A DNA stretch of 64,000 bases, taken from contig NZ_RZYA01000021.1 of the NCBI RefSeq assembly GCF_004005495.1, positions 93,699 to 157,698 on the forward strand, read 5' to 3'. Positions 49,815 to 58,215 of this stretch are shown piece by piece. This DNA comes from Streptomyces antnestii (GTDB lineage Bacteria; Actinomycetota; Actinomycetes; Streptomycetales; Streptomycetaceae). The position numbers were made by a program, and so were the translations under genes. The notes below the pieces were generated by a model. That model saw only the letters and a list, made by a program, of their open reading frames with translations, did no database searches and was not told the DNA's origin. How positions within the stretch are numbered: the first letter of the stretch is position 1; every line of letters starts with the position of its first letter.

Positions 49815-50953
49815 ACGCTCACCTCCCGGCACGCGCGGTAGAAGTCCTTCCAGCCGTCCCGCTCGCGCACCACGGCCTCCAGGTACTCCTGCCAGATCAC
49901 CCGGTCCGCGGCCGGGTCACGGACGACGGCGCCGAGGATCCCCGCCGCGACGTCCGACGGCCGCAGCACCCCGTCCCCGAAGTGGGCGGACAGGGCGAGC
50001 CCGCTCGTCACGACGGAGATCGCCTCGGCCGTGGACAGCGTGCCGCTCGGCGACTTGAGCTTCGTCCGCCCGTCCTCGGTGACGCCGCTGCGCAGCTCGC
50101 GGAAGACCGTGACGATGCGGCGGATCTCGTCCGTCCCCTCCGGAGCCGCGGGCAGGTCGAGGGAGCGGCCGATCTGGTCGACGCGCCGCGAGACGATGTC
50201 GACCTCGGCCTCGGCGCTCTCGGGCAGCGGCAGCACCACCGTGTTGAAACGACGGCGCAGGGCGCTCGACAGGTCGTTGACCCCACGGTCCCGGTCGTTG
50301 GCGGTCGCGATCAAGTTGAAGCCCCTGACGGCCTGCACCTCCTGGCCCAGCTCCGGTATCGGCAGGGTCTTCTCGGACAGGATCGTGATCAGCGTGTCCT
50401 GCACGTCGGCCGGGATACGGGTCAGCTCCTCGACCCGGGCCGTCATGCCCTCGGACATGGCGCGCATGACGGGGCTGGGCACGAGCGCGTCCCGACTGGG
50501 GCCGTGCGCGAGCAGACGCGCGTAGTTCCACCCGTACCGGATCGCCTCTTCGGGGGTGCCCGCGGTGCCCTGCACGAGCAGCGTCGAGTCGCCGCTGACG
50601 GCCGCCGCGAGATGCTCGGAGACCCAGGTCTTCGCGGTGCCGGGGACACCGAGCAGGAGCAGGGCGCGGTCGGTGGCGAGCGTCGTGACGGCGACCTCGA
50701 CGATGCGTCGGGGCCCCACGTACTTCGGTGTGATGACGGTCCCGTCGGGCAGCTCCCCGCCGAGCAGATAAGTGGCGACGGCCCATGGCGAGAGGCGCCA
50801 GCGGGCGGGGCGCGGCCGGTCGTCCTGGGCGGCGAGCGCCGCGAGTTCGGCGGCGAAGGCGTCCTCGGCGTGCGGCCGCAGGGCCTGCGCGGCACCGCCC
50901 TGCTCCCCCGCGGGCGCGGCGCTCTTCTCGGTCGTTTCGACGGACACGGTCAT
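49811..50953 (-). CDS. MoxR-family AAA+ ATPase
   Basis: 380 aa. Walker A is LLGVPGTAKTWVSEHLA, Walker B is weaker, and sensor-1-like AND (LIATANDRDRGVNDLSSALR) with the arginine finger RRRFNTVVLPLP are present. MoxR ATPases act as chaperone-like motors with VWA partners. ATG 50953 has GGGGGA upstream. It is the first gene of the MoxR-DUF5682-VWA operon, whose promoter (TTGTCAGTG, 8 bases, CACGGT) lies about 70 bases upstream. Confidence 0.93.
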   Translation of the reverse strand: MTVSVETTEKSAAPAGEQGGAAQALRPHAEDAFAAELAALAAQDDRPRPARWRLSPWAVATYLLGGELPDGTVITPKYVGPRRIVEVAVTTLATDRALLLLGVPGTAKTWVSEHLAAAVSGDSTLLVQGTAGTPEEAIRYGWNYARLLAHGPSRDALVPSPVMRAMSEGMTARVEELTRIPADVQDTLITILSEKTLPIPELGQEVQAVRGFNLIATANDRDRGVNDLSSALRRRFNTVVLPLPESAEAEVDIVSRRVDQIGRSLDLPAAPEGTDEIRRIVTVFRELRSGVTEDGRTKLKSPSGTLSTAEAISVVTSGLALSAHFGDGVLRPSDVAAGILGAVVRDPAADRVIWQEYLEAVVRERDGWKDFYRACREVSV

Positions 50954-51029
50954 GGCGATCCCCCTCGATCTCGGCCGGCTCAGCCGGCACGTCCGGCACA
51001 TCCCGCGCACTCGGCCGGGCTGTGACTCC

Positions 51030-51052
51030 ACCGTGCACCACGCCACTGACAA
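51030..51052 (-). promoter_or_regulatory. RecA-independent (PafBC-type) promoter of the MoxR operon
   Basis: On the minus strand: TTGTCAGTG (51052-51044), 8 bases, CACGGT (51035-51030). It matches the mycobacterial RecA-NDp pattern tTGTCRGTG-N8-TAnnnT except T-to-C at the first -10 base. Its arm is the mirror copy of the SWIM promoter arm. Confidence 0.7.
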
Positions 51053-51113
51053 CCACCCTCCGCACCCCTCTGACCTGCGCGAACACCGGCCTCACGGTCG
51101 ATTGTCAGTGGCG
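51041..51113. repeat. Perfect 12-bp inverted repeat joining two divergent promoters
   Basis: CGCCACTGACAA (51041-51052) and TTGTCAGTGGCG (51102-51113) are exact inverted copies 49 bp apart. Each is the -35-like element of one divergent promoter. Confidence 0.95.
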
Positions 51114-51124
51114 GGACCTACCTT
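51102..51124 (+). promoter_or_regulatory. RecA-independent (PafBC-type) promoter of the SWIM gene
   Basis: TTGTCAGTG (51102-51110), 8 bases, TACCTT (51119-51124): an exact fit to tTGTCRGTG-N8-TAnnnT. The ATG at 51132 lies eight bases after the -10, so the transcript probably starts on the ATG (leaderless); no ribosome site is present. Confidence 0.8.
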
Positions 51125-51131
51125 CGAGAAC

Positions 51132-52499
51132 ATGACTCAGCAGGGGGTGCGCTGGACGGCGGACCAGGTGCTGGCACTGGCGCCTGACGTCCCGTCACGC
51201 AAAGCGGGGAGCAAGCTCGGCGTCGCCGGACCGTGGTCGGGGGCGGGCAGTTCGGGCGAGGGGATGGTGTGGGGACTGTGCAAGGGCAGTGGGAGCAAGC
51301 CGTACCAGACGGTCGTGGATGTCGCGGACGCTACGGGTCCGGCCTACAAGTGCAGTTGTCCGAGCCGTAAGTTCCCGTGCAAGCACGCGCTCGGGCTACT
51401 GCTCCTGTGGGCCGGGGAGGACGGCTCGGTGCCGGACGCGCAGACGCTGCCGGACTGGGCCGAGCAATGGGCCGAAGGGCGCAGGAAGCGCGCGCTGACC
51501 CGGCGGGAAGCGGAGGCCGGCGGTGGCCCCGCCGCCGATCCCGAGGCCGCGCGCCGCAGGGCCGAGCGGCGTGCCGAGCGGGTCACCGCGGGCGCGGGAG
51601 AGCTGGAGCAGCGGCTCACGGACCTGCTCCGCGGCGGGCTCGCCGCCACCGAGCAGGCCGGGTACGGGATGTGGGAGGAGACCGCGGCGCGCATGGTGGA
51701 CGCGCAGGCACCCGGACTCGCGGCACGCGTACGGGAGTTGGGGGCGATACCCGCCTCGGGGCCCGGCTGGCCGGTGCGGCTCCTGGAGGAGTGCGCCCTG
51801 TTGCACCTCCTCGACCAGGGCTGGCTGCGCCGCGACCGCCTTCCCGCGGGCCTGGCGGCGACGGTCCGCTCCCGCGTCGGGCTGCCGGCGTCGGCGGACG
51901 GACGGCCCACACGCGACCGATGGCTGGTCCTGTCCCAGTACGACACGGCCGACAGCCGGCTCACCACGCGCCGGACCTGGCTGTACGGGACAGAGTCCGA
52001 CCGCACGGCGCTCCTCCTCTCTTATGGGGCGGCGGGCCGCGCCCCGGCGCTCTCGCTCCCCGTCGGCCTGGCGCTGGACGCCGAGCTCTCCGCATACGCG
52101 GGCGACGGACAGCTCCGCGCCGACCTGGGCGAACAGTTCACGGCGCCCGCCCCAAGTCCCGTACGCCCCAAGGGGGTGGGGGTCGTGGAGGCGGCCGTAC
52201 GGTACGGCGACGCGCTGAGCCGCGATCCATGGCTGGAGTCGTGGCCGGTGACGCTGGGCCGGGTCACACCCGGGCCGGACGGCGAGAGCGGTGGCTGGCA
52301 ACTGGCGGACGCCGAGGACGACTTGACGCGTCTGGCACTCCCGCTCACTCCCAAGGCCGCTACCGGCCCCGGCCTCTGGCGGCTGGCCGCACTGTCCGGC
52401 GGAGCGCCGGTCACCGTGTTCGGCGAGTGCGGGCACCGAGGGTTCACCCCTCTCACCGCCTGGCCCGAAGGCGCGGGGGAAGCGGTGGCGCTGTGCTGA
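51132..52499 (+). CDS. SWIM zinc-finger protein
   Basis: 455 aa. The SWIM motif CxCxnCxH is YKCSCPSRKFPCKHALGLLL at about residues 75-95, near the N-terminus. The rest is Ala/Arg-rich and helical. SWIM domains bind DNA or proteins and are found with SWI2/SNF2 ATPases and Mu-type transposases. It is divergent from the MoxR operon through the mirrored promoter and is followed by the DUF5691-type gene after 62 bp. The start codon is fixed by the leaderless promoter geometry. Confidence 0.9.
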   Translation: MTQQGVRWTADQVLALAPDVPSRKAGSKLGVAGPWSGAGSSGEGMVWGLCKGSGSKPYQTVVDVADATGPAYKCSCPSRKFPCKHALGLLLLWAGEDGSVPDAQTLPDWAEQWAEGRRKRALTRREAEAGGGPAADPEAARRRAERRAERVTAGAGELEQRLTDLLRGGLAATEQAGYGMWEETAARMVDAQAPGLAARVRELGAIPASGPGWPVRLLEECALLHLLDQGWLRRDRLPAGLAATVRSRVGLPASADGRPTRDRWLVLSQYDTADSRLTTRRTWLYGTESDRTALLLSYGAAGRAPALSLPVGLALDAELSAYAGDGQLRADLGEQFTAPAPSPVRPKGVGVVEAAVRYGDALSRDPWLESWPVTLGRVTPGPDGESGGWQLADAEDDLTRLALPLTPKAATGPGLWRLAALSGGAPVTVFGECGHRGFTPLTAWPEGAGEAVALC

Positions 52500-52513
52500 C
52501 GAACCGGGCCACA

Positions 52514-52549
52514 GAGCGGTCCCACACCCTGGAGCGATCCCACACCCTG
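52514..52549 (+). repeat. 18-bp tandem duplication before the DUF5691 gene
   Basis: GAGCGGTCCCACACCCTG is repeated with one change (GAGCGATCCCACACCCTG), then followed by GAGAGGAGCGAC, which holds the ribosome site of the next gene. Confidence 0.85.
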
Positions 52550-52561
52550 GAGAGGAGCGAC

Positions 52562-54229
52562 ATGAACGGACCTTCGACCGACAGCGATGCGACGCCCCAC
52601 CTCGGCAACACACCGGGTGCCGACGCTGCGGGCGACGACGCTGCGGGCGACGCGTGGGAAGAGCTGGTCACGGTGGCCCTGCTGGGGACGGACCGGCGTA
52701 CGCCGCCGGGACACCCGACCGGCGCCGGCGCTCCCACCGCACTGCTCGACGCGGCCGCCGTACAGACCGTCCGACGACGCGCGGGCCTGCGCCCGGCGCC
52801 CGCCGCGGCGCTTCCCGGACGAGCGGCGGACGACACCCGACCCCCGCTCCCGGCCCCCGCGCGAAGCAGGCTCGCGATGCTGCTCACCGACCGGCCCGGT
52901 ACAGCCGGCGGCCGCCGCGGCACGGCCCCCGATCTGATGGAGCTGCTGCCCCAATGGCTGGCCATGGCCAACGAACAGGGGCACGCGGCACCACCCGAGC
53001 TGCTGCCCGCACTCCTCGACGCGGCCCGCGGACGCACCGACCTGCGCCCCCAGGCCCTCACGTTCGCGGGCCCGCGCGCACTGTGGCTGGCGCGCCTCAA
53101 CCCGGACTGGAAGTTCGCGCTGCGCTCCACACCCGGAGGCGGCACGGCGCTCCCGGCCCTCGAGTCCGCGGCCGACGTACAGCGCCTGTGGGAGGAGGGC
53201 CTGTTCGCCGAGCGCGTCGCCCTCCTGTCGGCCGTGCGCGCTCACAGCCCGGCCGCGGCGCGCGAACTGCTCGCCACCACCTGGTCCACCGAGCGGGCCG
53301 AGGACCGGCTGATGTTCCTCGACTCGCTGCGCATGGGCCTCGCCGACGCCGACGAGCCGTTCCTGGAACAGGCGTTGGCCGACCGCAGCCGGAACGTCAG
53401 AGCGACGGCCGCCGAGCTGCTGTCCGCGCTCCCCGGCTCGGCCCTCGCGGCCCGGATGGCGTCCCGCGCGGCCTCCTGCGTCGCGGTCGACCGCACACAG
53501 AGCGCGGCCACGATCACGGTCGAGGCACCGCACGAGTGCGACGCGGGCATGGAACGGGACGGGGTCGTCGCGAAACCGCCGACGGGGCGGGGCGAACGGT
53601 CGTGGTGGCTCGGCCAGTTGGTGGAGTCGACGCCGCTCGGCCACTGGACCGTGCGGCTCGGCGGGCGCACCCCGGAGGAGATCGTCGCGCTGCCCGTGGC
53701 CGACGACTGGCAGGGCGAACTCCACGCCGCCTGGTGCCGGGCGGCGGTGCGCCAGCGGGACGCCGTGTGGTCACGGGCCCTCCTGGGGGCACCGGCGTCG
53801 CCGGACGCCGGGGGCCCCGGCGCCGTATCGCTGTCCGAGCGGGCGAAGCTCCTCGGCGCGCTGCCCGGCGCCGAACGGGCCGAGTGGGTGGCGGGATTCA
53901 TCGCGACGCACGGCCTGTCCGAGGCGTTCCAGCTGCTCGGGGTCTGCGCGCAGCCCTGGGCCGGACCGCTCGGGCGGGCCGTGGTCGACGCGCTGAACAT
54001 CGCGCGCGACGCGGGCAGTTACCCCTGGAGCTTCAGCGGCGTCATGGGCCTGGCCGAACGCTGCCTCGACCCGGCGGAGGCGGCGAGACTCGAAGGCCTC
54101 ACCGCCACCCCGGACGAACCGGAGGACGCGGCCCCCGGAGCCGGCGGCTACTGGTCGGAGGCGTTCCAGCGCCTCGTCAGCACGTTGCGCCTGCGGCGGG
54201 CCATGCGGGACGAGTTGAAGGGGACGTAG
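52562..54229 (+). CDS. DUF5691-family protein
   Basis: 555 aa, no signal peptide or membrane helix. It begins with an Asp/Gly-rich leader, then WEELVTVALLGTDRRTPPG, the usual opening of this family as I recall it. The middle has HEAT/ARM-like helical repeats (for example FLEQALADRSRNVRATAAEL) and the C-terminus is helical. It shares the transcription unit of the SWIM gene. The two pair with the divergent MoxR-DUF5682-VWA operon. Function unknown; a scaffold or substrate-recognition part is one guess. ATG 52562 has GGAGAGGAG upstream. Confidence 0.8.
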   Translation: MNGPSTDSDATPHLGNTPGADAAGDDAAGDAWEELVTVALLGTDRRTPPGHPTGAGAPTALLDAAAVQTVRRRAGLRPAPAAALPGRAADDTRPPLPAPARSRLAMLLTDRPGTAGGRRGTAPDLMELLPQWLAMANEQGHAAPPELLPALLDAARGRTDLRPQALTFAGPRALWLARLNPDWKFALRSTPGGGTALPALESAADVQRLWEEGLFAERVALLSAVRAHSPAAARELLATTWSTERAEDRLMFLDSLRMGLADADEPFLEQALADRSRNVRATAAELLSALPGSALAARMASRAASCVAVDRTQSAATITVEAPHECDAGMERDGVVAKPPTGRGERSWWLGQLVESTPLGHWTVRLGGRTPEEIVALPVADDWQGELHAAWCRAAVRQRDAVWSRALLGAPASPDAGGPGAVSLSERAKLLGALPGAERAEWVAGFIATHGLSEAFQLLGVCAQPWAGPLGRAVVDALNIARDAGSYPWSFSGVMGLAERCLDPAEAARLEGLTATPDEPEDAAPGAGGYWSEAFQRLVSTLRLRRAMRDELKGT

Positions 54230-54235
54230 GCATGG

Positions 54236-54257
54236 GGTGGGGCCGACCGGCCCCACC
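54236..54257. terminator. Hairpin after the DUF5691 gene
   Basis: GGTGGGGCC pairs with GGCCCCACC (9 bp, 4-base loop) just past the stop at 54229, between convergent genes. Confidence 0.75.
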
Positions 54258-54280
54258 ACCGTGGATCACGCGGATGCCCG

Positions 54281-54312
54281 TTGATCACCGTGGATCACCG
54301 TGGATCACCGTC
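54281..54312. repeat. 10-bp repeat between DUF5691 and icmB
   Basis: TGATCACCG then GGATCACCG twice at a 10-bp period, following a related GTGGATCACG at 54261. Confidence 0.7.
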
Positions 54313-54333
54313 GAGAAAGACCCCTGGCAGGGA

Positions 54334-54750
54334 TCACGCCCCGGCGGGCTGGCGGACGTTCGCGCGGACCCAGTCCACGATCGACGCCGTCGTCGCGCCC
54401 GGGGTGAAGATCGCCGCCACGCCCTTCTCCTTCAGCGGAGCGATGTCCGCCTCGGGGATGATCCCGCCGCCGAACACCTTGATGTCCTCGGCGTCGCGCT
54501 CGACGAGAAGCTCGATGACGCGCGCGAAGAGCGTGTTGTGCGCGCCGGAAAGGATCGAGAGGCCGATCGCGTCGGCGTCCTCCTGGATCGCCGTGTCGAC
54601 GATCTGCTCCGGCGTCTGGTGCAGGCCCGTGTAGATGACCTCCATACCGGCGTCGCGCAGCGCCCGCGCGATCACCTTGGCCCCACGATCGTGACCGTCG
54701 AGCCCCGGCTTGGCGACCACCACGCGGATCGGACCGGCTGCCACACCCAT
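54334..54750 (-). CDS. icmB: Cobalamin-binding small subunit of isobutyryl-CoA mutase
   Basis: 138 aa, a lone B12-binding domain. The cobalamin-binding motif LDGHDRG (D-x-H-x-x-G) and the downstream SILSGAHNTLF and GGGIIPEAD blocks are intact. It closely resembles S. cinnamonensis IcmB as I remember it (MGVAAGPIRVVVAKPG start). With the separate IcmA subunit it rearranges isobutyryl-CoA to n-butyryl-CoA. IcmA is not in this window. ATG 54750 is used because GGAGG lies six bases upstream; ATG 54762 is an alternative. Confidence 0.92.
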   Translation of the reverse strand: MGVAAGPIRVVVAKPGLDGHDRGAKVIARALRDAGMEVIYTGLHQTPEQIVDTAIQEDADAIGLSILSGAHNTLFARVIELLVERDAEDIKVFGGGIIPEADIAPLKEKGVAAIFTPGATTASIVDWVRANVRQPAGA

Positions 54751-55191
54751 CACTGCCTCCATGAAGCGACTTCTACCCGATACCTGACCTGATGCGTACC
54801 CGGGAAGTGAACGAACGTTATCGACAGCATCCCGCAACCGACCGTTTCGCGGTGCGGAGCGAGGGGGAAATCACACGTTGGGACACGTTCACTGCGCGCC
54901 AGGCCGCCGCAGGCGGCTCCGACGCCGCTTTTCCGGGGGCACAGGGCGCAAGGGGAGCCGCAAAGAGAACAGCCGCACCACACCGTCGCAGACCGAGCGG
55001 CGGGCGGCGGCAGGGCGCATCGGCGCCGCGGTACGCACGGAGATTCCGGGCCGCGCCGCGGTCCTCACGCACGGGCACCAACTGGTCACCGCCCGCGCAC
55101 GACGAGCGCTGTCAGCCACCTCGGCGCATGCTTCCCATGAGGGCACACGGGGATACAGAGCCGTTCCCCGGGTGCCGACGGGAGGTCGGCC
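54751..55191. other. 441-bp non-coding gap between icmB and the lipase gene
   Basis: This divergent region must hold promoters for icmB (leftward) and the lipase-like gene (rightward). I see no clear palindrome, hairpin or credible small gene; the open frames here have atypical Arg/Ser/Pro-rich composition. Confidence 0.5.
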
Positions 55192-56220
55192 ATGAAGGTC
55201 ATCACGATCCTGCCCTTTCGCCCGCTCTGTCAGCTGATTCCCGCGAGACTGACCGGAATCTCCGTCGCCCTGCTGAAGGCGACCGCTCTCGAGGTCGCGA
55301 TCCTCGCCGGGCACCTCCTCCTCTACCCGTCCGGAATCACCCAGGAGCGCAGGGGCATCCGCTCTCCCGACCCCCTGTACGCGGACGACGCGGAGGTCAC
55401 CGAGCGGATGGGCACGGACGACGAAGCCTCGTACCCGACGGACGGCACCGGCCTGACAGGCATGACCGGTCCGACAGACCTGACCGGCCTGACGGGCGTA
55501 CCGGAGGGCGGCGCCCTGCACCGGGGCCCCGGCACCCTCGGCGCCCGCACGACCCGCCTGCCTGGGGCCGACAGCAAACCCCCGGTCCTCCTCCTGCACG
55601 GCTTCATCGACAACCGCTCCGTCTTCGTCCTGCTGCGCCGCTCCCTCGCCCAGCACGGCAGGCACCACGTGGAGTCGCTCAACTACTCCCCGCTGACGTG
55701 CGACATCCGCACCGCCGCCGCGCTGCTCGGCCGCCATGTCGAGGAGATCTGCGAACGCACGGGCCACGACCGGGTCGACATCGTGGGGCACAGCCTCGGC
55801 GGACTCATCGCCCGTTACTACGTGCAGTGCCTAGGCGGCGATCTGCGGGTGCGCACGCTGGTGTCGCTCGGCACCCCGCATCGGGGCACCACGATCGCGC
55901 CGCTGATGGACGCGCACCCGATCGTCCGGCAGATGCGCCCCGGTTCGACCGTCATCGAGGAGCTGTCGCGGCCCGCGCCCGGCTGCCGCACCCACTTCGT
56001 GAGTTTCTGGAGCGACCTCGACCAGATCATGGTTCCGCTGGAGACGGCCTGCATCGACCACCCGGACCTGATCGCGCACAACGTCCGCGTGACCGGTGTC
56101 GGGCATCTCGCGCTTCCCGTCCACCCGGCGGTCGCCACCGGTATACGGCAGGCGCTCGACGCCGAGGGGTCACATGGAGCGCACGCCACCGACTCCGTCA
56201 GCGGCCTGACCGTGGCCTGA
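55192..56220 (+). CDS. Alpha/beta-hydrolase (triacylglycerol lipase-like esterase)
   Basis: 342 aa. A membrane-proximal hydrophobic N-terminus is followed by an unusual Thr/Gly/Leu-rich linker (GTGLTGMTGPTDLTGLTGVP, about 85-105). The hydrolase core has the oxyanion strand VLLLHGFIDNRS, the nucleophile GHSLGG (IVGHSLGGLIARYY), a following LGTPHRGTT, and a late His in GVGHLALP. This fits the lipase/PGAP1-like group, hydrolysing acyl esters. ATG 55192 has GGAGGTC upstream. It may be an outer-face or secreted enzyme; the substrate is unknown. Confidence 0.85.
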   Translation: MKVITILPFRPLCQLIPARLTGISVALLKATALEVAILAGHLLLYPSGITQERRGIRSPDPLYADDAEVTERMGTDDEASYPTDGTGLTGMTGPTDLTGLTGVPEGGALHRGPGTLGARTTRLPGADSKPPVLLLHGFIDNRSVFVLLRRSLAQHGRHHVESLNYSPLTCDIRTAAALLGRHVEEICERTGHDRVDIVGHSLGGLIARYYVQCLGGDLRVRTLVSLGTPHRGTTIAPLMDAHPIVRQMRPGSTVIEELSRPAPGCRTHFVSFWSDLDQIMVPLETACIDHPDLIAHNVRVTGVGHLALPVHPAVATGIRQALDAEGSHGAHATDSVSGLTVA

Positions 56221-56225
56221 TTCGC

Positions 56226-56280
56226 GCCCCCGAACCGCCCCCGAACCGCCCCCGAATTGCCCCCGAACCATCTCCGAACT
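56226..56280. repeat. 11-bp phased repeat GCCCCCGAACC
   Basis: Four near-exact copies of GCCCCCGAACC and a fifth diverged one follow at an exact 11-bp period, directly after the lipase stop. Further CGAAC copies continue to about 56310. Confidence 0.75.
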
Positions 56281-56463
56281 GGCCAAACGTCGAACGAATC
56301 TCGAACGCAGAGCCAAAGCTCTGCCCACAGTCCGCCGAAAGACAGCCGAATGCCCCTTTCCTGCGAGCGGGAAACCTGCTGAAGATTGTCGAGCCCGCGT
56401 ACCGCCGGGTACAGTCACCGCACTGCTCTGGCAGCCCCTGTTGTCGAGGCGAAAGAGAAGTTG

Positions 56464-58182
56464 GTGAACGACCGTCACCCGTCGGGGAATCAGACCACCC
56501 CGGCTCCGGCTCAGGACGCCGACTATGCGCCCTACGCTTCGTATGACCCGCAGAGCGCGCAGCACAGCGGCTACACCGGTTACGACGGACACGCCACCGG
56601 CGCTTTCGTGACCGATCCGCTCTTCGGCGACTATTCCGGCGCGCACGGCACGGGTTCGTACGCCGACGCCCAGTGGTCGACCGGCGCGCAGCAGACGCTG
56701 ACGGCACAGGAGCCGCCGCACCACGACCCGTACGCGGCCCAGCAGCACACCTCCTCGTACGACACCGGCGGCTACGACACCACCGCCGTCTGGGGGACCG
56801 CGGCTCATCAGCAACTCGCCGATATTCCGGCGCAGTCCGGGCCGGACGCTTCCGGCCAGTGGGACACGAGCGCGTGGGCCGATCAGAGCGGGCAGTGGGA
56901 CGCGAGCACCTTCGGAGCGCCGTCGCAGGGGTTCACCCCGCACGAAGCGTTCGCCACACAGGACGGCTTCGCCACACAGGATGCGTTCGGCGCGCAAGAC
57001 GCGTTCGGCACGCAGACCTTCCAGGCACCGTCCGCTTTCGACAACGGGGCGACCGGGACGACCGGAACGTTCGACGCGCAGGGCTACGAGACCCAGGGCT
57101 TCGAGGCCCACGGCTACGAGAACCAGACCTACGAGACTCAGGCTTTCGACGCGCAGGCCTTTGACGCGCGGGCGTTCGAGGCCCAGCCGTTCGCGACGCA
57201 GGCCTTCGAAGCGCCGGCCTTCGCCGATCCGGCCGCCGCAGACGCCCCCAACTCCTTCGACTCCTTCGAATCCCCTGACGCCCGCCACGACTACGGCCAA
57301 CCCGACGCCCCCGAGCCCGAGTTGAGCCATACCGAGGACATCGGGAACGCCGACGACGCCGACGATGTCGACGACGCGCAGGACGTCGAGGAGATCGTCG
57401 CCCGCGACGAGCGGCCCGCCCCGGTCGCGCCCGCGCAGCGCTCCCGTTCCCGCCGCCGCACCCCCGCCAAGCGTTCCGCCCTGTTCACGGTCGCGGTGCC
57501 GTCCGTGTGCGTGATCGGTGTCGCGGGAGTGGCCGCGGCCTCCGTCGGCGGTCTCGGCGGCGACGACAGCAAGGACACGACGGCGGCATCCGCGCCCGAC
57601 GCGACCGCGGTGAAGCCGTCCGTCGCGAACAACAAGCTGGACACCCAGCTCGCGAACCTCTCCGCGGACGCGGGTGACTTCGCCGACCGGGCGAGCCGCA
57701 CGCAGGAACGCATCGACCTCAGGGCCAAGCAGGAAGAGCAGCGCAAGCAGGCGGCGGAGGAGGCGGCCCGCAAGGAGCGGCTGCGGCCCAAGTTCGTCCT
57801 CCCCGTCACGCAGCGCGGGCTGAGCGCGTACTTCGGACAGGCCGGTATCAACTGGATGTCCATCCACACCGGCATCGACTTCCCCGTCTCCTACGGCACT
57901 CCGGTGATGGCCGCGACCGACGGCACCATCCGCAGCCAGTGGAACAACGCGTACGGGAACATGACGATCCTGACGGCGAAGGACGGCACGGAGACCTGGT
58001 ACTGCCACCTCTCCAGCCGCACCGTGACGAGCGGACCGGTGAAGGCCGGGGACGTCATCGCGCACTCCGGGAACTCCGGCAACTCCACCGGCCCGCACCT
58101 GCACTTCGAGGTGCGCCCCGGCGGCGGCTCGGCCGTCGACCCGCTCCCCTGGCTCCGCAGCCACGGGCTCGACCCGACGTAG
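56464..58182 (+). CDS. Membrane-anchored M23 endopeptidase with a long cytoplasmic 5-residue repeat region
   Basis: 572 aa. Residues 1-335 are predicted cytoplasmic, Gln/Ala/Asp-rich and repetitive: aromatic residues occur every 6 at 163-181 and every 5 at 203, 208, 213 and so on to 253. Residues 325-338 are Arg-rich, one helix spans about 340-362, then a coiled coil (390-440), then the M23 (LytM) domain. Catalytic zinc ligands H468 and D472 (HTGID), H515 (YCHL) and HLH (545-547) are intact, so it should cleave peptidoglycan cross-bridges outside the cell. GTG 56464 is the start. Confidence 0.9.
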   Translation: MNDRHPSGNQTTPAPAQDADYAPYASYDPQSAQHSGYTGYDGHATGAFVTDPLFGDYSGAHGTGSYADAQWSTGAQQTLTAQEPPHHDPYAAQQHTSSYDTGGYDTTAVWGTAAHQQLADIPAQSGPDASGQWDTSAWADQSGQWDASTFGAPSQGFTPHEAFATQDGFATQDAFGAQDAFGTQTFQAPSAFDNGATGTTGTFDAQGYETQGFEAHGYENQTYETQAFDAQAFDARAFEAQPFATQAFEAPAFADPAAADAPNSFDSFESPDARHDYGQPDAPEPELSHTEDIGNADDADDVDDAQDVEEIVARDERPAPVAPAQRSRSRRRTPAKRSALFTVAVPSVCVIGVAGVAAASVGGLGGDDSKDTTAASAPDATAVKPSVANNKLDTQLANLSADAGDFADRASRTQERIDLRAKQEEQRKQAAEEAARKERLRPKFVLPVTQRGLSAYFGQAGINWMSIHTGIDFPVSYGTPVMAATDGTIRSQWNNAYGNMTILTAKDGTETWYCHLSSRTVTSGPVKAGDVIAHSGNSGNSTGPHLHFEVRPGGGSAVDPLPWLRSHGLDPT

Positions 58183-58215
58183 GGCCGAGCCGAGCCCCGC
58201 GAGGAACTGCCCCGC

